From JBDLRH01 sp039800165 (GTDB lineage: Bacteria; Pseudomonadota; Gammaproteobacteria; Burkholderiales; Burkholderiaceae_C): a stretch of 64,000 bases of DNA. Below, piece by piece: positions 46,213 through 54,217 of the stretch. Under the pieces are notes generated by a model, which made no database searches, had not been told where the DNA came from, and was given only the letters and a program-made list of their open reading frames with translations. The DNA is taken from positions 1 through 64,000 of the forward strand of contig JBDLRH010000027.1 of assembly GCA_039800165.1 (NCBI GenBank). Reading direction: 5' to 3'. Numbering within the stretch: the first letter of the stretch is position 1; every line of letters begins with the position of its first letter. Position numbers and translations under genes: made by a program.

Positions 46213-46746
46213 ATGTCCCGCGTAGGAAAAATGCCCGTCACCGTCCCCGCAGGCGTGGACGTGACCCTCAAGGAAGACCAGATCAGCGTCAAGGGCGCCG
46301 GCGGCACGCTGTCGCTCGCCCAGAACGCGCTGGTCAAGATCGCAAGCGAAGGCGGCAAGCTCAGCTTCACGCCGGCCAACGACTCGCGCGAAGCCAACGC
46401 GATGAGCGGCACCATGCGCCAGCTCGTCAACAACATGGTCACCGGCGTCACCAAGGGCTTCGAGAAGAAGCTCACGCTGGTCGGCGTGGGCTTCAAGGCC
46501 CAGGCCCAGGGCGCCAAGCTCAACCTGTCGGTCGGCTTCTCGCACCCGGTCAACAAGGACATGCCCGCGGGCATCTCCGTGGCCACGCCGGCCCCCACCG
46601 AGATCGTGATCAAGGGCGCTGACCGCCAGCGCGTAGGCCAGGTGGCCGCCGAGATCCGTGCGATCCGTCCGCCCGAGCCCTACAAGGGCAAGGGCATCCG
46701 CTACGCGGACGAGACGGTCGTGATCAAAGAGACCAAGAAGAAGTAA
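46213..46746 (+). CDS. rplF: 50S ribosomal protein L6
   Basis: 177 residues with two L6 repeats; the C-terminal signature PEPYKGKGIRYADE is intact. AACGGAGGAAAC-type ribosome site upstream of ATG. Confidence 0.98.
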   Translation: MSRVGKMPVTVPAGVDVTLKEDQISVKGAGGTLSLAQNALVKIASEGGKLSFTPANDSREANAMSGTMRQLVNNMVTGVTKGFEKKLTLVGVGFKAQAQGAKLNLSVGFSHPVNKDMPAGISVATPAPTEIVIKGADRQRVGQVAAEIRAIRPPEPYKGKGIRYADETVVIKETKKK

Positions 46747-46757
46747 GGAGCTGCATC

Positions 46758-47123
46758 ATGTTGACCAAGAAAGAGCAGCGCCTGCGCCGTGCCCGTCAGA
46801 CCCGCATCCGCATTGCCCAGCAGGGCATTGCGCGGCTGACGGTCAACCGCACCAATCTTCACATCTACGCCAGCGTCATCTCCGGCGACGGCAGCAAGGT
46901 CCTGGCATCGGCGTCAACCGCCGAGGCCGATGTGCGCAAGTCGCTCGGCGGCGCGGGCAAGGGCGGCAACACCGCCGCGGCCCAGGCCATCGGCAAGCGC
47001 ATCGCCGAGAAGGCCAAGGCCGCCGGCATCGACAAGGTGGCCTTCGACCGCGCAGGCTTTGCCTATCACGGCCGCGTGAAGGCGCTGGCCGATGCAGCCC
47101 GCGAAGCCGGCCTGCAGTTCTGA
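46758..47123 (+). CDS. rplR: 50S ribosomal protein L18
   Basis: 121 residues, 5S rRNA-binding, basic N-terminus (TKKEQRLRRARQTRIRI) and C-terminal DRAGFAYHGRVKALADAARE signature. Confidence 0.98.
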   Translation: MLTKKEQRLRRARQTRIRIAQQGIARLTVNRTNLHIYASVISGDGSKVLASASTAEADVRKSLGGAGKGGNTAAAQAIGKRIAEKAKAAGIDKVAFDRAGFAYHGRVKALADAAREAGLQF

Positions 47124-47147
47124 CGCTCACCAGATACGGATACAGAC

Positions 47148-47669
47148 ATGGCGAAAGTTCAAGCGAAAACGCAGGGTGACGGTCCGGAAGACGGCCTGCG
47201 CGAGAAGATGATCGCGGTCAACCGCGTGACCAAGGTCGTCAAGGGTGGTCGCATCCTCGGCTTTGCCGCGCTGACCGTGGTTGGCGACGGCGACGGCCGC
47301 GTCGGCATGGGCAAGGGCAAGTCCAAGGAAGTGCCTGCCGCCGTGCAGAAGGCGATGGAAGAAGCCCGCCGCAACATGACCAAGGTGTCGCTGAAGAACG
47401 GCACCATCCATCACAACGTGACCGGCCACCACGGCGCTGCGGTCGTGATGATGGCGCCGGCCCCCAAAGGCACGGGCATCATCGCCGGCGGCCCGATGCG
47501 CGCCATCTTCGAAGTGATGGGCATCACCGACATCGTGGCCAAGAGCCATGGTTCGTCCAACCCCTACAACATGGTCCGCGCCACGCTGGACGCGCTGAAG
47601 AACTGCACCACCCCGGCAGAGGTGGCAGCCAAGCGCGGCAAGTCGGTCGAAGACCTGTTCGCGGCCTGA
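47148..47669 (+). CDS. rpsE: 30S ribosomal protein S5
   Basis: 173 residues. The double-stranded-RNA-binding-like N-terminal domain contains GGRILGFAALTVVGDGDGRV; the C-terminal domain has GTGIIAGGPMRAIFEVMGI. Site of spectinomycin resistance and ram mutations in other bacteria; no unusual change noted by eye. Confidence 0.98.
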   Translation: MAKVQAKTQGDGPEDGLREKMIAVNRVTKVVKGGRILGFAALTVVGDGDGRVGMGKGKSKEVPAAVQKAMEEARRNMTKVSLKNGTIHHNVTGHHGAAVVMMAPAPKGTGIIAGGPMRAIFEVMGITDIVAKSHGSSNPYNMVRATLDALKNCTTPAEVAAKRGKSVEDLFAA

Positions 47670-47683
47670 TCGGGAGCAGCCAG

Positions 47684-47866
47684 ATGACGACGCAGAAAAC
47701 CGTGAAGGTGCAGCTGGTGCGCAGCCCCATCGGCACCAAGGAATCGCATCGCGCCACCGTGCGCGGCCTGGGCCTGCGCAAGCTCAACAGCATGAGCGAG
47801 CTGCAGGACACGCCCGCCGTGCGCGGAATGATCAACAAGGTCAGCTACCTGGTCAAAGTGCTCTGA
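47684..47866 (+). CDS. rpmD: 50S ribosomal protein L30
   Basis: 60 residues, VKVQLVRSPIGTKESHRATV start, normal bacterial length. 14 bases after rpsE. Confidence 0.98.
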   Translation: MTTQKTVKVQLVRSPIGTKESHRATVRGLGLRKLNSMSELQDTPAVRGMINKVSYLVKVL

Positions 47867-47891
47867 TTGCAGGGCCACAAAGGGACTGAAG

Positions 47892-48323
47892 ATGGAACTC
47901 AATTCGATCAAGCCGGCTGACGGTGCCAAGCGCGCACGCCGCCGCGTGGGCCGTGGCATCGGCTCGGGCCTGGGCAAGACCGCAGGTCGCGGCCACAAGG
48001 GCCAGAAGTCGCGTTCGGGCGGCTACCACAAGGTGGGCTTCGAAGGCGGCCAGATGCCGCTGCAGCGGCGCCTGCCCAAGCGCGGCTTCAAGTCGGCCTC
48101 GCTGAAGTTCAACGCCGAAGTCACGCTGACCGCACTCGAGCGCCTGGGCGCTGCCGAAGTCGACCTGCTGACGCTCAAGCAGGCGGGCCTGGTGGGTGAA
48201 CTGGCCAAGGTGGTCAAGGTGATCAAGTCCGGCGAGATCAAGCGCGCGGTCAAGCTCAACGGCATCGGTGCGACTGCCGGTGCCAAGGCAGCCATCGAGG
48301 CGGCCGGCGGCAGCGTGGCCTGA
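47892..48323 (+). CDS. rplO: 50S ribosomal protein L15
   Basis: 143 residues, starts MELNSIKPADGAKRARRRVG with the Gly-rich extended N-terminal arm (GKTAGRGHKGQKSRSGG) that reaches into the 50S core. Directly before secY. Confidence 0.98.
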   Translation: MELNSIKPADGAKRARRRVGRGIGSGLGKTAGRGHKGQKSRSGGYHKVGFEGGQMPLQRRLPKRGFKSASLKFNAEVTLTALERLGAAEVDLLTLKQAGLVGELAKVVKVIKSGEIKRAVKLNGIGATAGAKAAIEAAGGSVA

Positions 48324-48355
48324 TCGGCCTGCAGGACTGAACAAGGACGATTTCG

Positions 48356-49666
48356 GTGGCCACCAGCGCAGCCCAGATTGCAAAGACCGGCAAGTTCGGC
48401 GACCTGCGTCGCCGGCTGGTCTTTCTGCTGCTTGCGCTCGTCGTCTACCGCATCGGCGCACACATTCCCGTGCCCGGCATCGACCCGGACCAGTTGCAGC
48501 AGCTGTTCAAGAGCCAGGAAGGCGGCATCCTGAACCTGTTCAACATGTTTTCGGGCGGGGCGCTGTCGCGCTTCACCGTGTTTGCGCTGGGAATCATGCC
48601 CTACATCAGCGCGTCCATCATCATGCAGCTGCTCACCTACGTGGTGCCCACGTTCGAGCAGCTCAAGAAGGAAGGCGAAGCCGGTCGCCGCAAGATCACC
48701 CAGTACACCCGTTACGGGACGCTGGGTCTGGCCATCTTCCAGTCACTGGGCATTGCCGTGGCGCTGGAAAGCTCTGCCGGTCTGGTGCTGAACCCGGGCT
48801 TTGGTTTTCGCATGACCGCCGTGGTCAGCCTGACCGCCGGCACCATGTTCCTGATGTGGCTGGGTGAGCAGATCACCGAGCGTGGCCTGGGCAACGGCAT
48901 CTCGATCCTGATCTTCGCCGGCATCGCTGCTGGTCTGCCCAATGCGATTGGCGGCCTGCTCGAGCTGGTGCGCACCGGTGCGATGAGCATCCTGGTGTCG
49001 ATCTTCATCGTGGCGCTGGTGGGCCTGGTGACCTGGTTCGTGGTGTTCGTCGAGCGCGGCCAGCGCAAGATCCTGGTCAACTATGCGCGCCGCCAGGTGG
49101 GCAACAAGGTGTACGGCGGTCAATCGTCGCACCTGCCGCTCAAGCTCAACATGGCCGGCGTGATTCCGCCGATCTTTGCCTCGTCCATCATCCTGCTGCC
49201 GGCCACCGTGGTGGGCTGGTTCAGCGCGGGCGAGTCGATGGTGTGGCTCAAGGACATCGCGGGCACGCTTACCCCGGGCCAGCCGATCTACGTGCTGCTG
49301 TATGCGGCAGCCATCGTTTTCTTCTGCTTCTTCTACACGGCGCTGGTCTTCAACAGCCGCGAGACCGCCGACAACCTGAAGAAGAGCGGAGCCTTCATTC
49401 CGGGCATCCGGCCGGGCGACCAGACCGCACGCTACATTGACCGCATCCTGTTGCGCCTGACGGCGGTGGGTGCGGTGTACATCACCGTGGTGTGCCTGCT
49501 GCCGGAGTTCCTGATCCTGAAATACAACGTGCCGTTCTACTTCGGTGGAACGTCGCTGCTGATCATTGTGGTGGTGACCATGGACTTCATGGCCCAGGTG
49601 CAGAACTACATGATGTCCCAGCAATACGAGTCCCTGTTGAAGAAAGCGAATTTCAAGGCTTCCTGA
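48356..49666 (+). CDS. secY: Preprotein translocase subunit SecY
   Basis: Channel subunit of SecYEG, 436 residues from GTG 48356, ten membrane helices. Signature regions include HIPVPGID in the first periplasmic part, MPYISASIIMQLL (signature 1), GTMFLMWLGEQITERGLGNG (signature 2) and the cytoplasmic loops with ERGQRKILVNYARRQ and KKSGAFIPGIRPGDQT. Downstream of rplO as usual. Confidence 0.98.
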   Translation: MATSAAQIAKTGKFGDLRRRLVFLLLALVVYRIGAHIPVPGIDPDQLQQLFKSQEGGILNLFNMFSGGALSRFTVFALGIMPYISASIIMQLLTYVVPTFEQLKKEGEAGRRKITQYTRYGTLGLAIFQSLGIAVALESSAGLVLNPGFGFRMTAVVSLTAGTMFLMWLGEQITERGLGNGISILIFAGIAAGLPNAIGGLLELVRTGAMSILVSIFIVALVGLVTWFVVFVERGQRKILVNYARRQVGNKVYGGQSSHLPLKLNMAGVIPPIFASSIILLPATVVGWFSAGESMVWLKDIAGTLTPGQPIYVLLYAAAIVFFCFFYTALVFNSRETADNLKKSGAFIPGIRPGDQTARYIDRILLRLTAVGAVYITVVCLLPEFLILKYNVPFYFGGTSLLIIVVVTMDFMAQVQNYMMSQQYESLLKKANFKAS

Positions 49667-49677
49667 ACGGCGGCGAG

Positions 49678-49896
49678 ATGGCGAAGGACGATGTCATCCA
49701 GATGCAGGGTGAGGTGGTCGAAAACCTGCCCAACGCGACCTTCCGCGTGAAGCTGGAAAACGGCCATGTGGTGCTGGGACATATATCGGGAAAGATGCGG
49801 ATGCACTACATCCGCATCCTCCCAGGCGACAAGGTCACGGTGGAATTGACGCCTTACGACCTGACGCGGGCACGGATCGTGTTCCGCGCGAAGTAG
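49678..49896 (+). CDS. infA: Translation initiation factor IF-1
   Basis: 72 residues from ATG 49678 (MAKDDVIQMQGEVVENLPNA), S1/OB fold with KMRMHYIRILPGDKVTVEL. Position between secY and rpmJ is typical of betaproteobacteria. Starts 11 bases after the secY stop. Confidence 0.97.
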   Translation: MAKDDVIQMQGEVVENLPNATFRVKLENGHVVLGHISGKMRMHYIRILPGDKVTVELTPYDLTRARIVFRAK

Positions 49897-49938
49897 GTAA
49901 GGACGCCTCTCGGGGCAACAGATTTTTTGGAGAGCGAC

Positions 49939-50052
49939 ATGAGAGTTTCGGCTTCGGTCAAGAAAATTTGCCGCAACTGCAAGATCATCCGCCGCAAGGG
50001 CGTGGTGCGGGTCATCTGCACCGATCCGCGCCACAAGCAGCGCCAGGGCTGA
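49939..50052 (+). CDS. rpmJ: 50S ribosomal protein L36 (zinc-ribbon form)
   Basis: 37 residues, MRVSASVKKICRNCKIIRRK start. Cys 11, Cys 14, Cys 27 and His 32 form the complete zinc ribbon, so this is the C+ form. GGAGAG lies just before the ATG. Too short for most gene finders but length and motif are exact. Confidence 0.97.
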   Translation: MRVSASVKKICRNCKIIRRKGVVRVICTDPRHKQRQG

Positions 50053-50077
50053 TCGCACGAGTTATCAGAGGACAAAC

Positions 50078-50443
50078 ATGGCACGTATCGCTGGCATCAA
50101 CATTCCGCCGCATCAGCACGCCGAGATCGGCCTGACGGCCATCTTCGGCATCGGCCGCACGCGCGCCCGCAAGATCTGCGTGGCCTGCGGCATCGCCTTC
50201 TCCAAGAAGGTGAAGGACCTGACCGACGCCGATCTCGAGAAAATCCGCGACCAGATCGCCCAGTTCACCATCGAAGGTGACCTGCGCCGCGAGACGACCA
50301 TGAACATCAAGCGCTTGATGGACATCGGTTGCTACCGTGGTTTCCGTCATCGCCGTGGCCTGCCGATGCGCGGCCAGCGCACGCGTACCAACGCGCGCAC
50401 CCGCAAGGGCCCGAAAAAGGGTGCTCAGGCGCTGAAGAAATAA
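50078..50443 (+). CDS. rpsM: 30S ribosomal protein S13
   Basis: 121 residues, start of the alpha segment. MARIAGINIPPHQHAEIGLT and C-terminal RGLPMRGQRTRTNARTRKG signature. In E. coli the S4-binding pseudoknot lies before this gene; the 25-base gap here is too short for it. Confidence 0.98.
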   Translation: MARIAGINIPPHQHAEIGLTAIFGIGRTRARKICVACGIAFSKKVKDLTDADLEKIRDQIAQFTIEGDLRRETTMNIKRLMDIGCYRGFRHRRGLPMRGQRTRTNARTRKGPKKGAQALKK

Positions 50444-50461
50444 TCGCAAGAGAGAACCGAC

Positions 50462-50866
50462 ATGGCCAAAGCTCCCGCCAGCAACGCCGCGCAACGCGTG
50501 CGCAAGAAGGTCCGCAAGAACGTTGCGGACGGCATCGCGCACGTGCACGCGTCGTTCAACAACACCATCATCACCATCACCGACCGCCAAGGCAACGCAC
50601 TGTCGTGGGCGTCGTCGGGTGGCCAGGGCTTCAAGGGCTCGCGCAAGTCCACGCCGTTCGCAGCCCAGGTGGCTTCGGAAGTGGCGGGCCGCGCTGCCAT
50701 CGAGCAGGGCATCAAGAACCTCGACGTCGAGATCAAGGGCCCCGGCCCGGGTCGCGAGTCGTCGGTGCGTGCGCTGGCCGCGCTGGGCATCCGCATCACG
50801 TCGATCTCTGACGTGACGCCGGTGCCGCACAACGGCTGCCGCCCGCAAAAGCGCCGTCGCATCTGA
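50462..50866 (+). CDS. rpsK: 30S ribosomal protein S11
   Basis: 134 residues. HASFNNTIITITDRQGNALS and the C-terminal DVTPVPHNGCRPQKRRRI signature. 18 bases after rpsM. Confidence 0.98.
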   Translation: MAKAPASNAAQRVRKKVRKNVADGIAHVHASFNNTIITITDRQGNALSWASSGGQGFKGSRKSTPFAAQVASEVAGRAAIEQGIKNLDVEIKGPGPGRESSVRALAALGIRITSISDVTPVPHNGCRPQKRRRI

Positions 50867-50888
50867 TCCGTTTTTCGTCAAGCCCACC

Positions 50889-50932
50889 GCCATCGGCCGC
50901 AGGCTGATGGCTCCCGCAGCAACAGGCTGCGG
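50889..50932 (+). promoter_or_regulatory. Tandem hairpins in the rpsK-rpsD gap
   Basis: Hairpin 1: GCCATC (50889-50894) with GATGGC (50906-50911). Hairpin 2: CCGCAGC (50914-50920), loop AACAG, GCTGCGG (50926-50932), a perfect 7-bp stem. They end 23 bases before the rpsD GTG and could form an S4-responsive or processing element. Confidence 0.5.
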
Positions 50933-50955
50933 CAGTTGAATCAAAGGAAAGTCAA

Positions 50956-51579
50956 GTGGCACGTTACCTCGGCCCCAAGGCCAAACTCTCACGCCGTGAA
51001 GGCACCGACCTGTTCCTGAAGAGCGCGCGCCGCTCGATCAGCGACAAGGCCAAGTTCGAATCCAAGCCCGGCCAGCACGGCCGCACCTCGGGCCAGCGCA
51101 CCTCCGACTTCGGCGTGCAGCTGCGCGAGAAGCAGAAGGTCAAGCGCATGTACGGCGTGCTCGAGCGCCAGTTCCGCCGCTACTTCGAGGAAGCCGACCG
51201 CCGCAAGGGCAACACCGGCGCCAACCTGCTGTTCCTGCTCGAGTCGCGCCTGGACAACGTCGTCTATCGCATGGGCTTCGGCTCGACCCGCGCCGAGGCG
51301 CGCCAGCTGGTGTCGCACAAGGCGATCACCGTCAACGGCCAGCCGGTCAACATTCCGTCGTACCTGGTGAAGGCCGGCGACGTGGTGGCCGTGCGCGAGA
51401 AGTCCAAGAAGCAGGGCCGCATCCTCGAGGCGCTGCAACTGGCCCAGCAAGTGGGCCTGCCGGGCTGGGTCGAGGTCAACGCCGACAAGGCCGAGGGCAC
51501 CTTCAAGAAAGTGCCTGACCGCGACGAGTTCGGTGCCGACATCAACGAATCGCTGATCGTCGAACTGTATTCACGCTGA
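50956..51579 (+). CDS. rpsD: 30S ribosomal protein S4
   Basis: 207 residues from GTG 50956. GPKAKLSRREGTDLFLKSAR start, S4 RNA-binding motif around LDNVVYRMGFGSTRAEARQL. Zinc-free form (no N-terminal Cys cluster). S4 is the autogenous regulator of the alpha operon in E. coli. Confidence 0.98.
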   Translation: MARYLGPKAKLSRREGTDLFLKSARRSISDKAKFESKPGQHGRTSGQRTSDFGVQLREKQKVKRMYGVLERQFRRYFEEADRRKGNTGANLLFLLESRLDNVVYRMGFGSTRAEARQLVSHKAITVNGQPVNIPSYLVKAGDVVAVREKSKKQGRILEALQLAQQVGLPGWVEVNADKAEGTFKKVPDRDEFGADINESLIVELYSR

Positions 51580-51586
51580 TGCGCCG

Positions 51587-51611
51587 GGGCGCCGCGCGCC
51601 CGCTGTTTTTT
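51587..51611 (+). terminator. Intrinsic terminator or attenuator between rpsD and rpoA
   Basis: GGGCGC (51587-51592), loop CGC, GCGCCC (51596-51601), then GCTG and six T (51606-51611). It starts eight bases after the rpsD stop inside an otherwise continuous operon. Downstream lie two mutually exclusive hairpins, CCCTG/CAGGG (51617-51629) and CCCCTG/CAGGGG (51616-51643). Confidence 0.7.
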
Positions 51612-51697
51612 CGCTCCCCTGCCGCAGGGCACTGTGCCAGGGGTTCTTCACCAGCCTTACCGGTGTAACGAGCCGGGGGTATTGAGAGGAAGACCGA

Positions 51698-52687
51698 ATG
51701 CAAACCCAACTGCTGAAGCCCAAGTCCATCAATGTGGAGCCGCTGGCGCCCAACCGCGCCAAGGTCACCCTCGAGCCGTTCGAGCGCGGCTACGGCCACA
51801 CCCTGGGCAACGCCCTGCGCCGTGTGCTGCTGTCGTCGATGGTCGGCTACTCGGCCACCGAAGTCACCATCGCCGGCGTGCTGCACGAGTACTCGTCGAT
51901 CGACGGCGTGCAGGAAGACGTGGTCAACATCCTGCTGAACCTCAAGGGCGTGGTGTTCAAGCTGCACAACCGCGACGAAGTCACGCTGAGCCTGCGCAAG
52001 GACGGCGAGGGCGTGGTCACCGCAGCGGACATCCAGACGCCGCACGACGTCGAGATCATCAACCCGGGCCACGTGATCGCCACGCTGTCGCAGGGCGGCA
52101 AGCTCGACATGCAGATCAAGGTCGAGAAGGGCCGCGGCTATGTGCCGGGCACCATGCGCCGCTTCGGCGACGAGCCGACCAAGAGCATCGGCCGCATTGT
52201 GCTGGACGCATCGTTCTCGCCGGTCAAGCGCGTGAGCTACGCCGTCGAGAACGCGCGCGTGGAGCAGCGTACCGACCTCGACAAGCTGGTCATGGAGATC
52301 GAGACCAACGGCGCGATCAGCGCCGAAGACGCGGTGCGTGCGTCGGCCAAGATCCTGGTCGAGCAGCTCGCGGTGTTCGCGCAACTCGAGGGCGCCGAAC
52401 TCGCCGCCTTCGAGTCGCCCACGCCGCGCAGCGCGCAGCAGTTCGACCCGATCCTGCTGCGTCCGGTCGATGAGCTCGAGCTCACCGTGCGCTCGGCCAA
52501 CTGCCTGAAGGCCGAAAACATCTACTACATCGGTGACCTGATCCAGCGCACCGAGAACGAGCTGCTGAAGACCCCGAACCTGGGTCGCAAGTCGCTCAAC
52601 GAGATCAAGGAAGTCCTGGCTTCCCGCGGTCTCACGCTGGGCATGAAGCTCGAGAGCTGGCCGCCGGCCGGCCTCGAGAAGCGTTGA
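51698..52687 (+). CDS. rpoA: RNA polymerase alpha subunit
   Basis: 329 residues. N-terminal dimerisation domain (KVTLEPFERGYGHTLGNALR) and C-terminal domain that binds UP elements and activators (SANCLKAENIYYIGDLIQRT, NLGRKSLNEIKEVLASRGL). Preceded by GAGAGGAAGA and by the internal terminator-like element. Confidence 0.98.
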   Translation: MQTQLLKPKSINVEPLAPNRAKVTLEPFERGYGHTLGNALRRVLLSSMVGYSATEVTIAGVLHEYSSIDGVQEDVVNILLNLKGVVFKLHNRDEVTLSLRKDGEGVVTAADIQTPHDVEIINPGHVIATLSQGGKLDMQIKVEKGRGYVPGTMRRFGDEPTKSIGRIVLDASFSPVKRVSYAVENARVEQRTDLDKLVMEIETNGAISAEDAVRASAKILVEQLAVFAQLEGAELAAFESPTPRSAQQFDPILLRPVDELELTVRSANCLKAENIYYIGDLIQRTENELLKTPNLGRKSLNEIKEVLASRGLTLGMKLESWPPAGLEKR

Positions 52688-52753
52688 TCAACCATTGAGT
52701 GCAACGGGCAGTACCTGATACGGCTGCCTGATCGATAAGGAAAGGAAAGCACC

Positions 52754-53155
52754 ATGCGTCACGGACACGGACTTCGGAAACTCAACCGCACCAGCGAGCA
52801 TCGCCTGGCGATGCTTCGCAACATGATGAACTCGCTGATCGAGCACGAGGTCATCAAGACCACGCTGCCCAAGGCCAAGGAACTGCGTCGCGTCGTCGAG
52901 CCGATGATCACGCTGGGCAAGGAGCCGACGCTGGCCAACAAACGCCTGGCGTTTGACCGCCTGCGCAACCGCGACAACGTCTCCAAGCTGTTTGGCGAAC
53001 TCGGCCCGCGCTACAAGGCGCGCCCGGGCGGCTACACCCGCATCCTGAAAATGGGCTTCCGCGTGGGCGACAACGCCCCCATGGCGCTGGTGGAGCTGGT
53101 GGACCGCCCCGAGCCGCAGGAAGCGGCCGCCGAAGGCGCGAAGGCTGCCGAGTAA
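52754..53155 (+). CDS. rplQ: 50S ribosomal protein L17
   Basis: 133 residues, last gene of the operon. MRHGHGLRKLNRTSEHRLAM signature and a short acidic/Ala C-terminal tail. 66 bases after rpoA. Confidence 0.98.
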   Translation: MRHGHGLRKLNRTSEHRLAMLRNMMNSLIEHEVIKTTLPKAKELRRVVEPMITLGKEPTLANKRLAFDRLRNRDNVSKLFGELGPRYKARPGGYTRILKMGFRVGDNAPMALVELVDRPEPQEAAAEGAKAAE

Positions 53156-53157
53156 GC

Positions 53158-53163
53158 TACAAT
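53158..53163 (+). promoter_or_regulatory. -10-like element before tRNA-fMet
   Basis: TACAAT three bases past the rplQ stop and 12 bases before the tRNA. No clear -35 at 17 bases, so the tRNA may be read from this or from the ribosomal operon. Confidence 0.35.
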
Positions 53164-53174
53164 CTTTGATTTGC

Positions 53175-53251
<77 letters not shown>

Positions 53252-53277
53252 ACATCCCGTGCATCCGCATGGGCCAC

Positions 53278-53318
53278 AAAACCCGCCAAATCGCTCGCCG
53301 ATTCGGCGGGTTTTGCTT
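53278..53318 (+). terminator. Intrinsic terminator after tRNA-fMet
   Basis: AAAACCCGCC (53278-53287) pairs with GGCGGGTTTT (53305-53314), followed by GCTTTTT. Strong stem; ends the rplQ-tRNA transcription unit. Confidence 0.85.
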
Positions 53319-53415
53319 TTTGGCGTTCTGCAACGACAATGCGGGGTGGGAGAGGCCCGCGTCTGTCGCTCCAAGCCGGCTGAGGTCAGGGCCGCTGTTG
53401 CAGACGCCCCGAGAT

Positions 53416-53438
53416 GTTGGTAACATTATGTAACCAAC
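53416..53438. promoter_or_regulatory. Near-perfect 23-bp palindrome upstream of an orphan gene
   Basis: GTTGGTAAC-ATTAT-GTAACCAAC, 9-bp arms with one mismatched pair, 15 bases before the ATG at 53454 and next to a -10-like TAGGAT (53444-53449). AT-rich against the local background; operator candidate. Confidence 0.55.
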
Positions 53439-53453
53439 ACGGCTAGGATATTT

Positions 53454-53999
53454 ATGAGCGACTCGCCTGCCCACCTGCGCCGCACCGAACTGCCCCCGGT
53501 GGCCGTGCGCTACTCCCCCCGACCGCTGGACGAGTACACCTGCCGCATCCGCGACTTTTCGTGCGGGCCGGCGGCCAGCATGCTGCTCAAGCGCTCCACG
53601 GCGGTGTGGAACCTTGCCTGGCTGGGCTTTGATTACGAAGCCAATTTCGAGCACCCCTTCCACAAGGACCCGGCGTACAACGTGCGGGTGTACCACTCGT
53701 CGAACTATGTGATGGCCGCACGCGCGGTGGACATCAGCGCGCTGGCGCCCGACGAAGTGAAGGTGGCGGGCATGCTGCGCTACCCGGCAGAAGAGTTCGT
53801 GGAGTGGCTGGTGGCCAGCAGCGTGTACAAGCGGCTGCCGCTGTACGAGGCCTATGGCGACGAGTGGCTGCAGACGGTGCGTCAGCGCGCCACCATCGCG
53901 CAGGGCGGCGACATGGCCACCGAACTCACGCGCTCCACACTGGCCGACATCGCCGACGTGGCGCAGGCCCAGGAGCTGCTCAAGCGCTTCATGCTCTGA
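53454..53999 (+). CDS. Hypothetical protein between tRNA-fMet and tRNA-Arg
   Basis: Not recognised. 181 residues, soluble, no signal peptide or membrane helix. Notable stretches: EYTCRIRDFSCGPAASMLLK with two Cys, an aromatic core (VWNLAWLGFDYEANFEHPFH), then RVYHSSNYVMAARAVDISAL and a helical C-terminus (ADIADVAQAQELLKRFML). Coding bias agrees with neighbours. The ATG has only a weak ribosome site. A palindrome lies in its promoter region and it is boxed in by two tRNA genes, so it is probably an independently regulated single gene. Confidence 0.72.
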   Translation: MSDSPAHLRRTELPPVAVRYSPRPLDEYTCRIRDFSCGPAASMLLKRSTAVWNLAWLGFDYEANFEHPFHKDPAYNVRVYHSSNYVMAARAVDISALAPDEVKVAGMLRYPAEEFVEWLVASSVYKRLPLYEAYGDEWLQTVRQRATIAQGGDMATELTRSTLADIADVAQAQELLKRFML

Positions 54000-54003
54000 G
54001 GGG

Positions 54004-54079
54004 TGGCGCGGCTGGCGGGGATCGAACCCACGACCCTTGGCTTCGGAGGCCAATACTCTATCCACTGAGCTACAGCCGC
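54004..54079 (-). tRNA. tRNA-Arg (CCG)
   Basis: 76 nt with encoded CCA on the - strand. Acceptor GCGGCTG/CAGCCGC, anticodon arm TTGGC-CTCCGAA-GCCAA giving anticodon CCG, T-loop GGTTCGATC. Lies four bases beyond the stop of the convergent orphan gene. Confidence 0.95.
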
Positions 54080-54172
54080 GCGACGCCGGATTATCGTCGA
54101 TCGCTGCCGTAGCGAGCGCTGCACGCCCACGCTGCACGAGGCCGTTTCGCCCTTCGCACAAGGTGGCGCCGC

Positions 54173-54178
54173 TATAAT
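54173..54178 (+). promoter_or_regulatory. -10 element of cytochrome c5 gene
   Basis: Consensus TATAAT 40 bases before the ATG at 54218. No good -35 at the normal distance. Confidence 0.45.
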
Positions 54179-54217
54179 CGCGGGCTTTGTAGTCACGCTT
54201 GCATTTCCGAGGACGCC

